In this document: in pieces, positions 23,890-32,787 of the stretch
Position numbering within the stretch: position 1 is the first letter of the stretch
Layout of the letters: each line of letters opens with the position of its first letter
NCBI RefSeq assembly: GCF_016908655.1
Contig: NZ_JAFBEI010000018.1
Span: 1-45,772, forward strand
DNA length: 45,772 nt
Source of the DNA: Streptococcus saliviloxodontae
Lineage (GTDB): Bacteria > Bacillota > Bacilli > Lactobacillales > Streptococcaceae
Direction: 5' to 3'
Notes under the pieces: model-generated
Database searches by the model: none
Told to the model about the DNA's origin: nothing
The model's input: only the letters and a program-made list of their open reading frames with translations
Translations under genes and position numbers: made by a program

Positions 23890-25587
23890 ATGACACCACA
23901 TTATTTAAGGCAAGTAGGCCTCGGTATCTTAAGCCTAACTGGTCTTTGTCTTCTACAAAATCAACAGGTTGATACCCTAGACACTACCAACAATCTTATT
24001 CAAAACAAGCACCTCTCTACCAATCAGGGATGGTCTAACGATTTGCAAACAATAACCTATAATGCCGACAAGGGTTATTACGATATCTATTTTCTCCATT
24101 CAATTGATGGAGCTACTAATCCTTTTGGAGAAGGGGGGCAAGATTGGGCACATGTGACCACGACAGATTTCACATCTTACAGTCAGCAAAATTCAGCTAT
24201 TGCTGCTAAAGGAGGAGACTCCAAAGAAGGCTGGAATTCAGCTTGGACTGGAAGCATCGTTACAAATGATGGAAACATTTCTACTACGGCTAAAAATCAA
24301 AAGGTTGCTTACTTTACTGGGATAAGTAAAAAGACCGGAAAGCAAGCTATTTATGCTATAGCTTCATCAGATGGAGGGAATCACTTTACAAAGGTTTTGA
24401 ACAAAGGGAAACCCCTTCTTACCACAGACCAATCCTATAATAAGACGGACTTTAGAGATCCTTATATTTTTTACCGTAAGGATAAACTGATCATGTACGT
24501 GGCTGAAGGGGATGTTATCGGTGTGTACCAGTCAAAAAACGGGATTGACTGGAGCAAGGCTGATCCTGATGCTGAATCTAAGATACACCCTTATACATTC
24601 TTTAAAGGGCGATCATGGGAGGGCAATGCACCTGTGGAGTGTCCTGTTATCAAAACAATGACAACCCCTGATGGCAAAGAAAAACAGGTTCTCTTTTTTG
24701 GAGCAAAAGATGCTAGTCATGGCGAAACAACGGGAACTTACTATATCGTTGGGCACTTAGATAACAATGGACTTTTTAGCGAAGAAACAACAGTACAAAG
24801 GCTTGACCAAGGGTCAGACTACTACGGAGCTAACTTTGATGGTAGTGATCATATCGAAGAGAGCCAATCGCAACTTATCAGCCTTGGGTGGGTTGGGAAT
24901 TGGAACTATTTCACCAAAGGTATACACAGTGATCAAGATGCCAAAAGTGACTTTCTCTCACGTGTTGGATTTTATTCGAGCCCTCGTCAGCTGGAACTTT
25001 CAAATGACTTAAGGATTCAACAAAAACCCTATTACCAGAACAAGCAACTTCAAACCTTGCATCACTACACAGATGTCTCCACAACACATCCCATAACAAG
25101 CAATCAAATCTCTAGCCAGGATAGTTCTGGAAATGCTATCCTATATGACCTTCCAAACCAAGACAGCTCTGCGATTTATACTGTTAACCTAAAGCATCCA
25201 GAGACACTATCTGGTAATCTCTTGATTGATATTTGGCAGGGAAAAGACTATGTTAAATTGAAACTGGATCTTTCTAACGGTAACTACACTGTCTCTAGTT
25301 ATGCTACTGAACTAAACAACAGTAGCGATGAGAGTCAAACTGCCTCCAACTACTATTACGATGGGCTTTTAGGAAACGGACAAGGCTACGCTGCCCAAAC
25401 CAAACTAGATGCTAGCCAATCTATAACCCTTACCGTAATCAGCGATAACCGTAGCTTGGAATTTTTCTTCCCTGACGGTAGTAGCTATACTGTTGCTAGG
25501 TTCAATACATCTGGTAAACAGGACTTCAAAGTCTTAACATCAAATCATGATAATCAATTAGATTTAAAAATTGCTACTGTAAACTGA
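23890..25587 (+). CDS. Secreted GH32 fructan hydrolase (levanase-like)
   Basis: A 565-residue glycoside hydrolase family 32 protein. Five-bladed propeller motifs are visible: GWSNDLQTI (47-55) in place of the usual WMNDPNG, with nucleophile Asp51; WTGS (119-122); FRDP (188-191) with Asp190; and VECP (249-252) with acid/base Glu250. A C-terminal beta-sandwich region (about 395-565) follows. The N-terminus has a hydrophobic stretch (9-22) but no clear cleavage or lipobox site, and there is no LPXTG, so it is probably released or loosely bound. GAGGAGG lies 6-7 nt before the ATG. Divergent from ftf, it likely degrades the levan that ftf makes. S. mutans FruB is a possible relative; the product is not predictable. 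Confidence 0.88.
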   Translation: MTPHYLRQVGLGILSLTGLCLLQNQQVDTLDTTNNLIQNKHLSTNQGWSNDLQTITYNADKGYYDIYFLHSIDGATNPFGEGGQDWAHVTTTDFTSYSQQNSAIAAKGGDSKEGWNSAWTGSIVTNDGNISTTAKNQKVAYFTGISKKTGKQAIYAIASSDGGNHFTKVLNKGKPLLTTDQSYNKTDFRDPYIFYRKDKLIMYVAEGDVIGVYQSKNGIDWSKADPDAESKIHPYTFFKGRSWEGNAPVECPVIKTMTTPDGKEKQVLFFGAKDASHGETTGTYYIVGHLDNNGLFSEETTVQRLDQGSDYYGANFDGSDHIEESQSQLISLGWVGNWNYFTKGIHSDQDAKSDFLSRVGFYSSPRQLELSNDLRIQQKPYYQNKQLQTLHHYTDVSTTHPITSNQISSQDSSGNAILYDLPNQDSSAIYTVNLKHPETLSGNLLIDIWQGKDYVKLKLDLSNGNYTVSSYATELNNSSDESQTASNYYYDGLLGNGQGYAAQTKLDASQSITLTVISDNRSLEFFFPDGSSYTVARFNTSGKQDFKVLTSNHDNQLDLKIATVN

Positions 25588-25707
25588 CAGCTGACAAATA
25601 AGACATTATAAAAGGAGTTCAAGACCTAGTTTGTTTTGAACTCCTTTTGTCATCTTATCTATGATGAATTCTGTTCCTATTCCTAAATAGAAAGCTAAAG
25701 AGGCTCT

Positions 25708-26874
25708 CTAATCACGTCCAAAGACTGATACAATACGATCAAGAGCTTCTTGAACAGTTGTTTTCGGCGTAGCGACATTAAGTCTAGCAAAGTACTTACC
25801 CTCTTTACCGAAATGAGCTCCATCATTAAGAACTACCTTTGCCTTCTGGCGTAAGGTTTCGTCTAAATCAGGTTGAGCAATACCGTAGGCAGAGAAGTCT
25901 AGCCAAACCAAGTATGTCCCTTCTGGTTTCATAACCTTAATTTTTGTCTTAGACTCAAGCTCCTCACAAACCAAGTTAATGTTTTCTTCAATCACATGAC
26001 GGAACTCTTCCAACCATGCTTTGCCATGATTGAAAGCAGCTTCTGTTGCAACCATACCAATTGTTGGAACTTCGTGTTGGTTGTTAGCTAACTGTGTTCT
26101 TTGGAAGGATTTTCGCAAGGATTCATTCTGAATGATAGCAAAGCTGTTTTTGGTTCCAGCAATATTGAAAGTCTTGGTTGCTGAACCAAGGATAATTGTG
26201 AAGTCTTTAAATGACGGATCAATCGTATTTAAAGAAATATGGCGATTGCCAAAAAGTGCCAAATCCTGATGAATTTCATCAGATACTAAAATAACACCGT
26301 GCTTTTGACACAACTGAGCGACCTGCGTCAACTCATCACGTGACCAGACGCGCCCTCCTGGGTTATGAGGACTACAAAAGACATATAATTTAACCTCATT
26401 ATCAACAATGTCTTTTTCTAGTTGTTCAAAATCAATTCTAAAACGCCCATCAACAATTTGAAGTGAATTTTCAACTAACTGGCGGTCATTCAACTTAATG
26501 GTACGTGCAAAGGGATAATACACGGGTGAATTGATTAAAACAGCATCACCTTTTTCAGTAAAACTTTGAATAGCAACCGAAATAGATGGAACAACACCGT
26601 CAATAAATAGAATATCCTCTTTATTGATAGCATAACCATGTTGGTCTTTTTCCCAATCAATAACGGATTGATACAAAGCATCTGAGAAATAATTATACCC
26701 AAAGACATGCTCTGACGCGTAGGCTTCAATGGCTGCTTTAATATCTGGATGAGGTAAGAAATCCATATCAGCCACCCACATCTGTAACAACTCAGGATTT
26801 TGTTCTGATGACTGCCACTTATAAGTAAACTGGTCTAGACGATTGGGTCTAGTTGTAAAATCGTAGTTCCCCAT
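25708..26874 (-). CDS. patB: MalY/PatB-type cystathionine beta-lyase (C-S lyase)
   Basis: A 388-residue fold-type I PLP enzyme of the PatB/MalY group. It starts with MGNYDFTTRPNRL and LQMWVADMDF, diagnostic for these C-S lyases, and the cofactor lysine is Lys234 in SATKTFNIAG. It cleaves cystathionine or other cysteine conjugates to a thiol (homocysteine or H2S), pyruvate and ammonia. It starts 9 bp after metB/C in the same operon. In oral streptococci this type of enzyme contributes to sulfide formation. Confidence 0.92.
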   Translation of the reverse strand: MGNYDFTTRPNRLDQFTYKWQSSEQNPELLQMWVADMDFLPHPDIKAAIEAYASEHVFGYNYFSDALYQSVIDWEKDQHGYAINKEDILFIDGVVPSISVAIQSFTEKGDAVLINSPVYYPFARTIKLNDRQLVENSLQIVDGRFRIDFEQLEKDIVDNEVKLYVFCSPHNPGGRVWSRDELTQVAQLCQKHGVILVSDEIHQDLALFGNRHISLNTIDPSFKDFTIILGSATKTFNIAGTKNSFAIIQNESLRKSFQRTQLANNQHEVPTIGMVATEAAFNHGKAWLEEFRHVIEENINLVCEELESKTKIKVMKPEGTYLVWLDFSAYGIAQPDLDETLRQKAKVVLNDGAHFGKEGKYFARLNVATPKTTVQEALDRIVSVFGRD

Positions 26875-26883
26875 AGTCTCTCC

Positions 26884-27978
26884 TTAAGCTTTCAAGGCAT
26901 TCTCAAGGTCTTGAATCAAATCTTGAACATCCTCAATTCCGATTGAGAGACGAAGAAGGTCGTCTGTGAGACCGTATGAAGCACGAACATCTGATGGAAT
27001 ATCGGCATGCGTTTGTGTTGTTGGATAGGTAATGAGACTTTCAACACCTCCCAAACTCTCTGCAAAGGTAAAGATTTCTAGGGTATTAATAATTGCTGGA
27101 ATTTTACTTTGATCAGCTACTTTAAAGGAAATCATCCCTCCTTTACCAGTATAGAGGACTTCTTTGACCGCTGATGAACTCTCAAGGAAAGCTGCAACTG
27201 CTCTAGCATTTTCAGTTGATTTATCCATGCGAAGTTTGAGGGTCTTCAAACCACGCATTAACATATAAGAATCAAATGGTGATAATGTTGGACCTGTTGT
27301 GTTGAGATTGTAGAAGAGTTTTTCATAAGTTTCCTGATCATTAGTCACAACAACACCTGCCAATACATCGTTATGCCCAGCTAGGTATTTCGTTGCTGAA
27401 TGGACGACAATATCAGCACCTTCTGCGATTGGGTTTTGATAGATAGGGCTATAGAAGGTATTATCCACAATTAACTTAGCTCCCTTAGCGTGAACTAGCT
27501 CTGCAATTTTAGCGATATCAAACTCAATCATCAATGGATTTGTCGGTGTCTCAACATAAACAACATCTGTATCGTCAGAAATAGCTTCAAGTAATTCTGC
27601 TTCGGTATTTTTGTAGGTAAATTGGAAGCGTCCTTGTTTTTCTTGATCATTGAACCAACGGAAAGAGCCTCCATAAAGGTCTCGGACTGCTACAATTTTA
27701 CTACCTACTGGAAAAATCTCAAAAGCTAAAACAATAGCTGACATGCCTGAGCTGGTAGCAATCGCGTAATCCGCTTTTTCAATCGCTGCCAAGGTTTTTT
27801 CCAAAGTCGCGCGTGTAGGATTTTTCGTACGAGTGTAGTCAAATCCTGTTGATTTTCCAAACTCTGGATGTTGGTAAGTTGTTGAAAAATGAATCGGAGC
27901 TGCAAGAGCTCCAGTAGCTTCATCTGAGTTAATACCTGCATGTGCAAGAAGCGTTTCTATTCCAAGTTCTTTTGACAT
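26884..27978 (-). CDS. Cystathionine gamma-synthase/beta-lyase family enzyme
   Basis: A 364-residue PLP enzyme of the Cys/Met metabolism family (MetB/MetC/CGL). The PLP lysine is Lys197 in VHSATKYLAGHND, and YTRTKNPTRATLE (48-60) binds the phosphate of the partner-subunit cofactor. From sequence alone, gamma-synthase (MetB) and beta- or gamma-lyase (MetC) roles cannot be separated. The downstream patB supplies a beta-lyase, which makes a MetB-type condensation role attractive. AAGGAGAAG lies 5-6 nt before the ATG. The long upstream region suggests transcriptional control by a LysR-type sulfur regulator. Confidence 0.9.
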   Translation of the reverse strand: MSKELGIETLLAHAGINSDEATGALAAPIHFSTTYQHPEFGKSTGFDYTRTKNPTRATLEKTLAAIEKADYAIATSSGMSAIVLAFEIFPVGSKIVAVRDLYGGSFRWFNDQEKQGRFQFTYKNTEAELLEAISDDTDVVYVETPTNPLMIEFDIAKIAELVHAKGAKLIVDNTFYSPIYQNPIAEGADIVVHSATKYLAGHNDVLAGVVVTNDQETYEKLFYNLNTTGPTLSPFDSYMLMRGLKTLKLRMDKSTENARAVAAFLESSSAVKEVLYTGKGGMISFKVADQSKIPAIINTLEIFTFAESLGGVESLITYPTTQTHADIPSDVRASYGLTDDLLRLSIGIEDVQDLIQDLENALKA

Positions 27979-28361
27979 ATGACTTCTCCTTTTATTCTGT
28001 AACTATGAAAGACCTCACACTATTAGTTTTTGTCGTTTTGTAACTGCACAGACTAGCGTCACATACCACTAATCCCAAGTCACTAAAACAGCGGGTGTTA
28101 TCATAGAGCATTGTAATATTAGTTGGGGGTTTCAATCAAAGTGCCAATCTACTTGACTCACATACGATTAAAACTAGCATTTCCCTTTAACTAACGTTTA
28201 CTACTTATAGTTATCTATTTTATCACTATTTTAAAGACCTGAACGATTCTTCTTTATACAAATAATCAATAATTAGTTATAGGTTTTAGTTATACCCTTG
28301 CCATCATCAAAAAAACTGTATCGAAAAGCCATTCTAAATACTCTTCAATACAGAATCTTTA
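27979..28361. other. Intergenic region metB/C - murJ
   Basis: No gene seen in 383 bp. It holds the murJ terminator and, near 28205-28292, three TAGTTAT repeats, two forming TAGTTATA. ATAGT (28207-28211) and ACTAT (28225-28229) make an interrupted palindrome. A LysR-type methionine/cysteine regulator could bind here, but the metB/C start is about 230 bp away. Confidence 0.5.
28309..28353 (-). terminator. murJ terminator
   Basis: Stem CTGTATCGAA (from 28316) with CTTCAATACAG (28343-28353, one G-T pair), followed on the minus strand by a seven-T run. It lies 9 bp after the murJ stop. Confidence 0.8.
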
Positions 28362-30005
28362 TTATTTAAAAGGAGTGAGTCGGAATTTTCTACGCAAGCT
28401 ATCAGCACGCGCTCCAATCAAATCATCTGCGGTTCTTGTCATCAAAGCTAGATAACCATAGACAAAAACACCTAAACTACCAACAATAACTAAGAAGATG
28501 ATACTTCCAATCCTTGTCGAAGGAGACATCACGAGGGACAATACCCAAGTTGCCATAGCAACAACAACTCCCATAACCAATGTCATCAAGGTATAAAGTA
28601 AGGATGATTTAAAAAGACGTTTTCGATTAAAGTGTGTAACCTCCTGAATGCGACGGAACATCAAAACGATAGGAACTGCTAAACCAATCGCTGTTGTTAA
28701 TAAAGGACCGTAGGCATGGAAAAAGTAAATAAATGGCATTTGCAAAACAACCTTAATCACCAAGCCATAGATAAAGTAGGTGATTGCTTTGCGATTTTCA
28801 AAAAGAGCCTGAAGCATAGGAGCCAACATACTGTAGAAAGCCAAGAAAAGAACCTGTAAGAGTGCCCCTACAAATAGCCATAAGGCTACCTTACTCGGAG
28901 CTCCGTAAAATAGAGTGTAAAGAGGGGCTGCTAAGACCAAAGACCCCATCAAAGCCGGCAAGAGCACCATGGTCAACATATTAAGATTATTAATCACTAA
29001 ACGTGCCGCTGCTCTTTGGTCACGGTTGATAAAATTCTCTGTTAACAAAGGAATCCCTGCTCCACCGATAGCTGTCGCCAAAGAAATCAAAATCATGGTT
29101 ACCTTATTAGGATTACTTGAAAAGTAAGCATAGATAATTTTCAATTCTTGATTAGACTGGGTCGTAAACATCTCCATCACGTTAATAAAAGAGAATTGAT
29201 CGACAATCTGAAATAACTGAATGGCTGAACCAGTAATGATAAAGGGAATAGCCTCCTTAACAGTTTCAGTAATAATTGATTTGGTATCTACCGTTACAGT
29301 GTCTGGTTTCTTTCCAAGTATTTTGAAAAGCATCTTTTCTTTCCAGAGAAAGAAAACAAGCACTGCAAGACTAGCAATCATCCCAATAAAGGCAGCAAAG
29401 GTTGATTGTACCACTGCCTCTGTGTAGTTACCTGAACCTAACTTCATAATCATGAAAGCAGTTAACAACATCCAAATAACACGGATAACCTGCTCGGCAA
29501 TTTGGCTCATTGCATAAGGTTTTAAGTTATTAAACCCTTGGAAAAATCCCCTCATGACAGACATAGCTGGAAAAATTAAGACTGCCCAGGCTAAACTTTT
29601 CATAACTGGAATCAGCTCAGAACCACCTCCACTAAGGTCTGATAAAACCGGAGCTCCTAAATACATGATAATCGCAAAGACAAACCCCAAAATCATCATG
29701 AAACTGAGAATTTTACGTAAGAGGTAATAGTTAGTCTCTTCTTGTCCTAGGGTATTGTATTTTGAAACTTGTTTGGCAATGGCAACAGGAATACCAGCAG
29801 TAGATATGAGAAGAAAAATCGCATAGATATTATATCCCATTCCAAAGAGAGCATTGGCCTCTTCACCGTGATTTCCCATCCAAGCATACCAAGGAATAAT
29901 ATAAAAGGCTCCCAGTAGGCGACTAATTAAATTCGATGCCGTCAACCAAGCTGTTCCACGTACCATCTGCTCTTGCTGAGAGAGCTTACTTTGTTTTTCT
30001 GACAT
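28362..30005 (-). CDS. murJ: MurJ-like lipid II flippase (MOP superfamily, YtgP type)
   Basis: A 547-residue membrane protein with about 14 hydrophobic segments and the MOP-family start VRGTAWLTASNLISRLLGAFYIIPW. It resembles the pneumococcal/Bacillus YtgP-type MurJ that moves lipid II across the membrane in peptidoglycan synthesis. The general polysaccharide exporter group looks similar, so the assignment also leans on murE being divergently adjacent, as in pneumococcus. A TTG at 30011 is in frame; ATG 30005 is preferred, with AGAAAG about 9 nt upstream. Its -35 overlaps that of murE. Confidence 0.85.
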   Translation of the reverse strand: MSEKQSKLSQQEQMVRGTAWLTASNLISRLLGAFYIIPWYAWMGNHGEEANALFGMGYNIYAIFLLISTAGIPVAIAKQVSKYNTLGQEETNYYLLRKILSFMMILGFVFAIIMYLGAPVLSDLSGGGSELIPVMKSLAWAVLIFPAMSVMRGFFQGFNNLKPYAMSQIAEQVIRVIWMLLTAFMIMKLGSGNYTEAVVQSTFAAFIGMIASLAVLVFFLWKEKMLFKILGKKPDTVTVDTKSIITETVKEAIPFIITGSAIQLFQIVDQFSFINVMEMFTTQSNQELKIIYAYFSSNPNKVTMILISLATAIGGAGIPLLTENFINRDQRAAARLVINNLNMLTMVLLPALMGSLVLAAPLYTLFYGAPSKVALWLFVGALLQVLFLAFYSMLAPMLQALFENRKAITYFIYGLVIKVVLQMPFIYFFHAYGPLLTTAIGLAVPIVLMFRRIQEVTHFNRKRLFKSSLLYTLMTLVMGVVVAMATWVLSLVMSPSTRIGSIIFLVIVGSLGVFVYGYLALMTRTADDLIGARADSLRRKFRLTPFK

Positions 30006-30039
30006 ATTCAATTCTTTCTATAATAAATTACCTTTAGAT

Positions 30040-30068
30040 ATTATAAACTTTTGCTTGTCACTTGTAAA
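30040..30068 (-). promoter_or_regulatory. murJ promoter
   Basis: Minus strand TTTACA (30063-30068), 17-nt spacer, TATAAT (30040-30045). The -35 overlaps the murE -35 on the other strand. Confidence 0.75.
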
Positions 30069-30090
30069 ACACCAGCATAAAGACTACAAT
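30062..30090 (+). promoter_or_regulatory. murE promoter, leaderless type
   Basis: TTGTAA (30062-30067), 17-nt spacer, TACAAT (30085-30090), then only 7 nt to the murE ATG at 30098. Confidence 0.6.
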
Positions 30091-30097
30091 AGAAAGC

Positions 30098-31549
30098 ATG
30101 ATTAGTATTGAACAAACATTACATATTTTAAAACAAGACAATAATTTCCGAGAAATCATTGATAATGGGCAATATCATTTTCATCAAAGTGGCGTGACTT
30201 TTGAAAACCTATCTTACGATAGCCGTCATGTTGATGGTAAGACGCTCTTTTTTGCTAAGGGAGCCGCTTTTAAACGTGACTACCTATTGTCAGCTATTGA
30301 TAAGGGATTACTTTTCTATGTATCAGAGGTGGACTATGACGTTGCTATCCCCGTCATCATGGTTAGTGATATCAAAAAAGCAATGAGCTTGATTGCTATG
30401 GCTTTCCATGGTAACCCGCAAGAAAAGTTGAAACTGCTTGCTTTCACAGGAACAAAAGGAAAAACGACCGCAGCCTACTTTGCTTACAACATTCTGCGCC
30501 AAAGTCACAAACCAGCTATGCTTTCAACCATGAATACTACACTTGATGGTAAGACCTTTTTTAAATCTCAACTAACAACTCCTGAAAGTTTGGATCTCTT
30601 CCAAATGATGGCTGAGGCTGTTGATAACGGTATGAGCCATCTCATCATGGAAGTCTCTAGTCAAGCCTATCTCACCAAGCGTGTCTACGGTTTAACTTTT
30701 GACATTGGTGTTTTTCTCAATATTAGTCCTGACCACATCGGTCCTATCGAGCATCCTACTTTTGAGGACTACTTCTATCACAAGCGTCTATTGATTGATA
30801 ATAGTAAGGTAGTAGTCATCAATAGTGATATGGATCACTTCGACCTCCTAAAAGAGCAGGTGCTAGATCGTCAGCAAGAACATGATTTCTACGGTTCTAC
30901 ATCTCTTAATGCTATCAGCAACTCAAAAGCCTTCGCCTTTGATCTTAGCGGAAAATTAGCTGGCCATTACGATATCCAGTTAATTGGCAGCTTTAACCAA
31001 GAAAATGCTGTCGCTGCTGGACTTGCCTGTCTGCGTTTAGGAGCGAGTCTAACAGATATTCAAACAGGGATTTCAGAAACATCTGTGCCAGGCCGCATGG
31101 AGGTCCTCACTCAGAAAAACGGAGCTAAGATTTTTGTAGATTATGCTCATAACGGCGATAGTCTGGAAAAATTGATTTCAGTCGTTGAAGAACATCAAAA
31201 AGGCAAGCTTGTTCTGGTTCTTGGCGCTCCAGGTAACAAAGGAGAAAGCCGCCGTGCTGACTTTGGTAACGTTATCAACAACTACCCTAACTTAGATATT
31301 ATCTTAACAGCTGATGACCCTAACTTTGAAGAACCTGCTGACATCTGCCAAGAGATTGCTAGCCACATTACGCGCCCAGTCACTATTGTTATTGATCGCG
31401 AGGAGGCTATCAAATCAGCAAGCCAGCTCACTCAAACTGAAACAGATGCTATCATCATCGCAGGTAAGGGGGCAGATGCCTTCCAGATTGTCAAAGGTAA
31501 ACGCGAAACCTATATTGGTGACCTCGAAGTCGCTAAACGATACCTCTAA
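30098..31549 (+). CDS. murE: UDP-MurNAc-L-Ala-D-Glu:L-lysine ligase
   Basis: A 483-residue Mur ligase that adds the third stem-peptide residue in the cytoplasm. The ATP-binding loop GTKGKTTA is at 118-125. The amino-acid pocket motif is DDPN (406-409), as in the L-lysine enzymes of cocci, not the DNPR of diaminopimelate enzymes, so the wall should be Lys-type. The ATG lies 7 nt after the -10 box; the intervening AGAAAGC could be a very close, weak ribosome site or the transcript may be leaderless. Divergent from murJ. Confidence 0.95.
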   Translation: MISIEQTLHILKQDNNFREIIDNGQYHFHQSGVTFENLSYDSRHVDGKTLFFAKGAAFKRDYLLSAIDKGLLFYVSEVDYDVAIPVIMVSDIKKAMSLIAMAFHGNPQEKLKLLAFTGTKGKTTAAYFAYNILRQSHKPAMLSTMNTTLDGKTFFKSQLTTPESLDLFQMMAEAVDNGMSHLIMEVSSQAYLTKRVYGLTFDIGVFLNISPDHIGPIEHPTFEDYFYHKRLLIDNSKVVVINSDMDHFDLLKEQVLDRQQEHDFYGSTSLNAISNSKAFAFDLSGKLAGHYDIQLIGSFNQENAVAAGLACLRLGASLTDIQTGISETSVPGRMEVLTQKNGAKIFVDYAHNGDSLEKLISVVEEHQKGKLVLVLGAPGNKGESRRADFGNVINNYPNLDIILTADDPNFEEPADICQEIASHITRPVTIVIDREEAIKSASQLTQTETDAIIIAGKGADAFQIVKGKRETYIGDLEVAKRYL

Positions 31550-31599
31550 GCAAACAATGCTATCTAAAACAGGATTGGTATAGATATATCTAAACTAAA

Positions 31600-31657
31600 A
31601 ACCATCCCTTGATGACTATCTTGATACCAATCAGGATAAGATCATCAGGGGATGGTT
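31600..31657. terminator. Bidirectional terminator murE/FNT gene
   Basis: Stem AACCATCCC (31600-31608) with GGGATGGTT (31649-31657), extended inside by TGATGA/TCATCA. Flanked by AAAA on the left and a T-rich stretch on the right. Confidence 0.75.
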
Positions 31658-31693
31658 ATTGTTTTATCTGGTCCTAGAAAAGTGAAGCTAGTT

Positions 31694-32470
31694 TTAATAC
31701 GATACTTTCTTTTTAAAACCTATCTTGTAGGCAGTGTAGTAACCTCCAGCCAATAAGCCTGAACCTCCTACAAGATTGCCCAACCAGACAAGGGATAGGT
31801 TGCTAAACAATTGCCCAAGACTAACACCACCAGCTAGATAACCTGCAAACAGGAAAAACATATTGGCAACCACATGTTGATAACCAACAATGATAAAACT
31901 AACGGCAATCAAAGAAGCTGTAACCACTTTACCCGTAATATCTTTAGCTGCCATCGCCATGTAAATACCTGAGCTCACCAAAAGGTTACAAGCAATAGCT
32001 GAAAAGAAGGTTGGCAGTGGTTGACCTAGCCTTCCTTGTGCGATAGCTATCGTCTTTGGTGTGTAGTCCCCAGTCAGTGTTCCTGAAAGAAAACCAAAGA
32101 AGTAAGCAATCACAATAGCTCCTACCAAGTTAGCCAGACTAACCAGAAAAAGATTAGTTCCCCACTGCTTCAAACTGATTTTACGATCAAAAAGTGCCAT
32201 AGATAAACAAAACATATTTCCCGTTACCAAGTCGCCACCTAAAATAATCAAGGCTACCAAACCAAACGGAAAGGCCAGCCCTCCGATAAAACTCGATAGA
32301 CTGCCAAATTCTTTTGGAAGTAATGCCATAACACGAATAACAGAGACACCTGCAAGTGCTATAAAGCTACTAGCAAATATGCCTAAAATAAAGGTAGTTA
32401 GGTAACTATTGTTAGCTTTCGCTTCTCCTGATTGAATCGCCTGATCCACAAGTTCTTTCGGTGTAAACAT
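31694..32470 (-). CDS. Formate/nitrite transporter (FNT) family channel
   Basis: A 258-residue protein with six hydrophobic segments. It matches the FNT family (FocA, NirC), pentameric channels for small monovalent anions such as formate and nitrite. The loops GGDLVTGNMFCLSMALFDRK and NLVGAIVIAYFFG, plus the closing NLVGGSGLLAGGYYTAY, are characteristic. An ATG at 32476 sits directly against the GGAG ribosome site, so ATG 32470 (MFTPKELVDQ), 6 nt further, is preferred. Formate is the likelier substrate in a fermentative streptococcus with pyruvate formate-lyase, but that is inference. Single gene. Confidence 0.9.
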   Translation of the reverse strand: MFTPKELVDQAIQSGEAKANNSYLTTFILGIFASSFIALAGVSVIRVMALLPKEFGSLSSFIGGLAFPFGLVALIILGGDLVTGNMFCLSMALFDRKISLKQWGTNLFLVSLANLVGAIVIAYFFGFLSGTLTGDYTPKTIAIAQGRLGQPLPTFFSAIACNLLVSSGIYMAMAAKDITGKVVTASLIAVSFIIVGYQHVVANMFFLFAGYLAGGVSLGQLFSNLSLVWLGNLVGGSGLLAGGYYTAYKIGFKKKVSY

Positions 32471-32679
32471 GGTCATCTCCTTTATTGTTCATTACTTGAC
32501 AACATAGTAGTCATATCTATTAGTCTAACAGGAAATCACTCCCCTGCATAATTAGTTTTTGTTATCATCCGCTATAACTAACAGTTATGGTTCTTGGTAG
32601 TGATGGGTTATAAATAGCCTATCTCAGAGCCATTTTAGGCAATTTGATGATAGCAACCATTCTATTTAAGAATAATTAT

Positions 32680-32697
32680 TGATTTTATTTCAAATCA
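32680..32697. promoter_or_regulatory. Palindrome upstream of the iron ABC promoter
   Basis: TGATTT-N6-AAATCA lies 29 bp before the -35 box in an AT-rich stretch that starts with AATAATTATT. Possible operator for a metal regulator (Fur or DtxR type); not a clean match to either consensus. Confidence 0.35.
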
Positions 32698-32726
32698 TTC
32701 TAAGTAAAAAAACTTTTTTAAAAGCC

Positions 32727-32755
32727 TTTATACAGGATTTTTTCTATGTTAAAAT
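32727..32755 (+). promoter_or_regulatory. Promoter of the iron ABC operon
   Basis: TTTATA (32727-32732), 17-nt spacer, TAAAAT (32750-32755), 32 nt before the first ATG. Confidence 0.6.
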
Positions 32756-32787
32756 AATACAATATTTACATAAGAAAGGAGAGTTCT

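Larger units (their letters stand above)
32471..32787. other. Divergent intergenic region FNT gene - iron ABC operon
   Basis: No gene seen in 317 bp. It contains the rightward promoter of the ABC operon (32727-32755) and an upstream palindrome (32680-32697). No clear promoter for the FNT gene was recognised. Confidence 0.6.

Noticed and set aside
24911..25099. Minus-strand open frame inside the GH32 gene
   Set aside because: Short shadow frame with no ribosome site, contradicted by the strong GH32 motifs on the plus strand.
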